NCBI GenBank assembly: GCA_013398275.1
Contig: VZSE01006029.1
Coordinates: 496,001 to 560,000 of the forward strand
Reading direction: 5' to 3'
Source: Promerops cafer
Taxonomy: Eukaryota; Chordata; Aves; Passeriformes; Nectariniidae
DNA length: 64,000 bases
Position 1 is the stretch's first letter. Each line of letters opens with the position of its first letter. Shown here in pieces: positions 63,801 to 64,000 of this stretch. A program made the position numbers and the translations under genes. The notes beneath the pieces were generated by a model. The model was not told the origin of the DNA, did no database searches, and saw nothing but the letters and a program-made list of their open reading frames with translations.

Positions 63801-64000
63801 AAACCTAACCTTTTCATCAGGTTTAATTTCTGCAAGTTGAATTTTACTCATGCATATGCCCAGAAGAGATTATATTTAACTACTGCCATAAAATAAGAAA
63901 TTTATAATGTCTAGAAATTGCACAAGGCCTACAGCCACATCCAGTGCTTCAGCATGATCTGCCATTGTGCACATCTCAGCTGGTAGCAGCTGATGGTATC
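60871..64000. other. Unique sequence, part of it conserved-element-like
   Basis: No gene and no repeat family is recognised. A pyrimidine-rich run ends in 17 T at 62853-62869. The block at about 62,330-62,650 is complex AT-rich sequence with several TAATTA- or ATTAA-like cores and looks like a candidate conserved non-coding element, from composition only. Confidence 0.4.

Overview
The window reads as vertebrate, and specifically avian, nuclear DNA. It is AT-rich and intron- or desert-like, has no long open reading frame, and carries several fragments of CR1 LINEs. CR1 is the dominant avian non-LTR retrotransposon, recognised here by its 3' tail (ATTCTATG-type repeats or their complement ATAGAATCATAGAAT), by a conserved 3' end such as 'gtcccttccagcccaaacc', and by relics of its reverse transcriptase. 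One truncated avian ERVL-type LTR lies near the left edge. The species cannot be named; a bird is strongly favoured, with other sauropsids as the alternative.

Layout. 0.6-0.9 kb: a 5' LTR fragment. 7.25-7.79 kb: minus-strand CR1. 28.0-28.1 kb: minus-strand CR1 3' end, stopping at a perfect 10-bp hairpin. 28.7 kb: a CA microsatellite. 32.2-32.6 kb: plus-strand CR1 with the end of the pol frame and the 3' tail. 39.4 kb: a short minus-strand CR1 tail. 44.25 kb: a G/T-rich tract with a canonical G-quadruplex motif. 47.8-48.0 kb: plus-strand CR1. 57.0-57.35 kb: an old plus-strand CR1 piece that still shows the FADDTK catalytic motif. 60.1-60.9 kb: the longest CR1 copy. Long poly(A) or poly(T) tracts and short microsatellites are scattered between these. 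Two isolated Ns sit in or beside A-tracts.

Genes. I found no confident protein-coding gene, rRNA, tRNA or CRISPR array. Four stretches deserve a second look as possible exons or decayed genes: a minus-strand, three-frame coding-like block at about 51.53-52.14 kb; an open exon-like segment with AG and GT borders at 53,778-54,058; a minus-strand 140-codon frame at 25.4-25.8 kb; and an exon-like segment at 43,023-43,204 that contains a perfect 20-bp palindrome. None could be assigned to a known family by eye. Some unique blocks (about 23.0-23.7 kb and 62.3-62.65 kb) look like conserved non-coding sequence, but only an alignment could show this.

No operon-like or multi-gene system is visible, and I do not claim a novel system.
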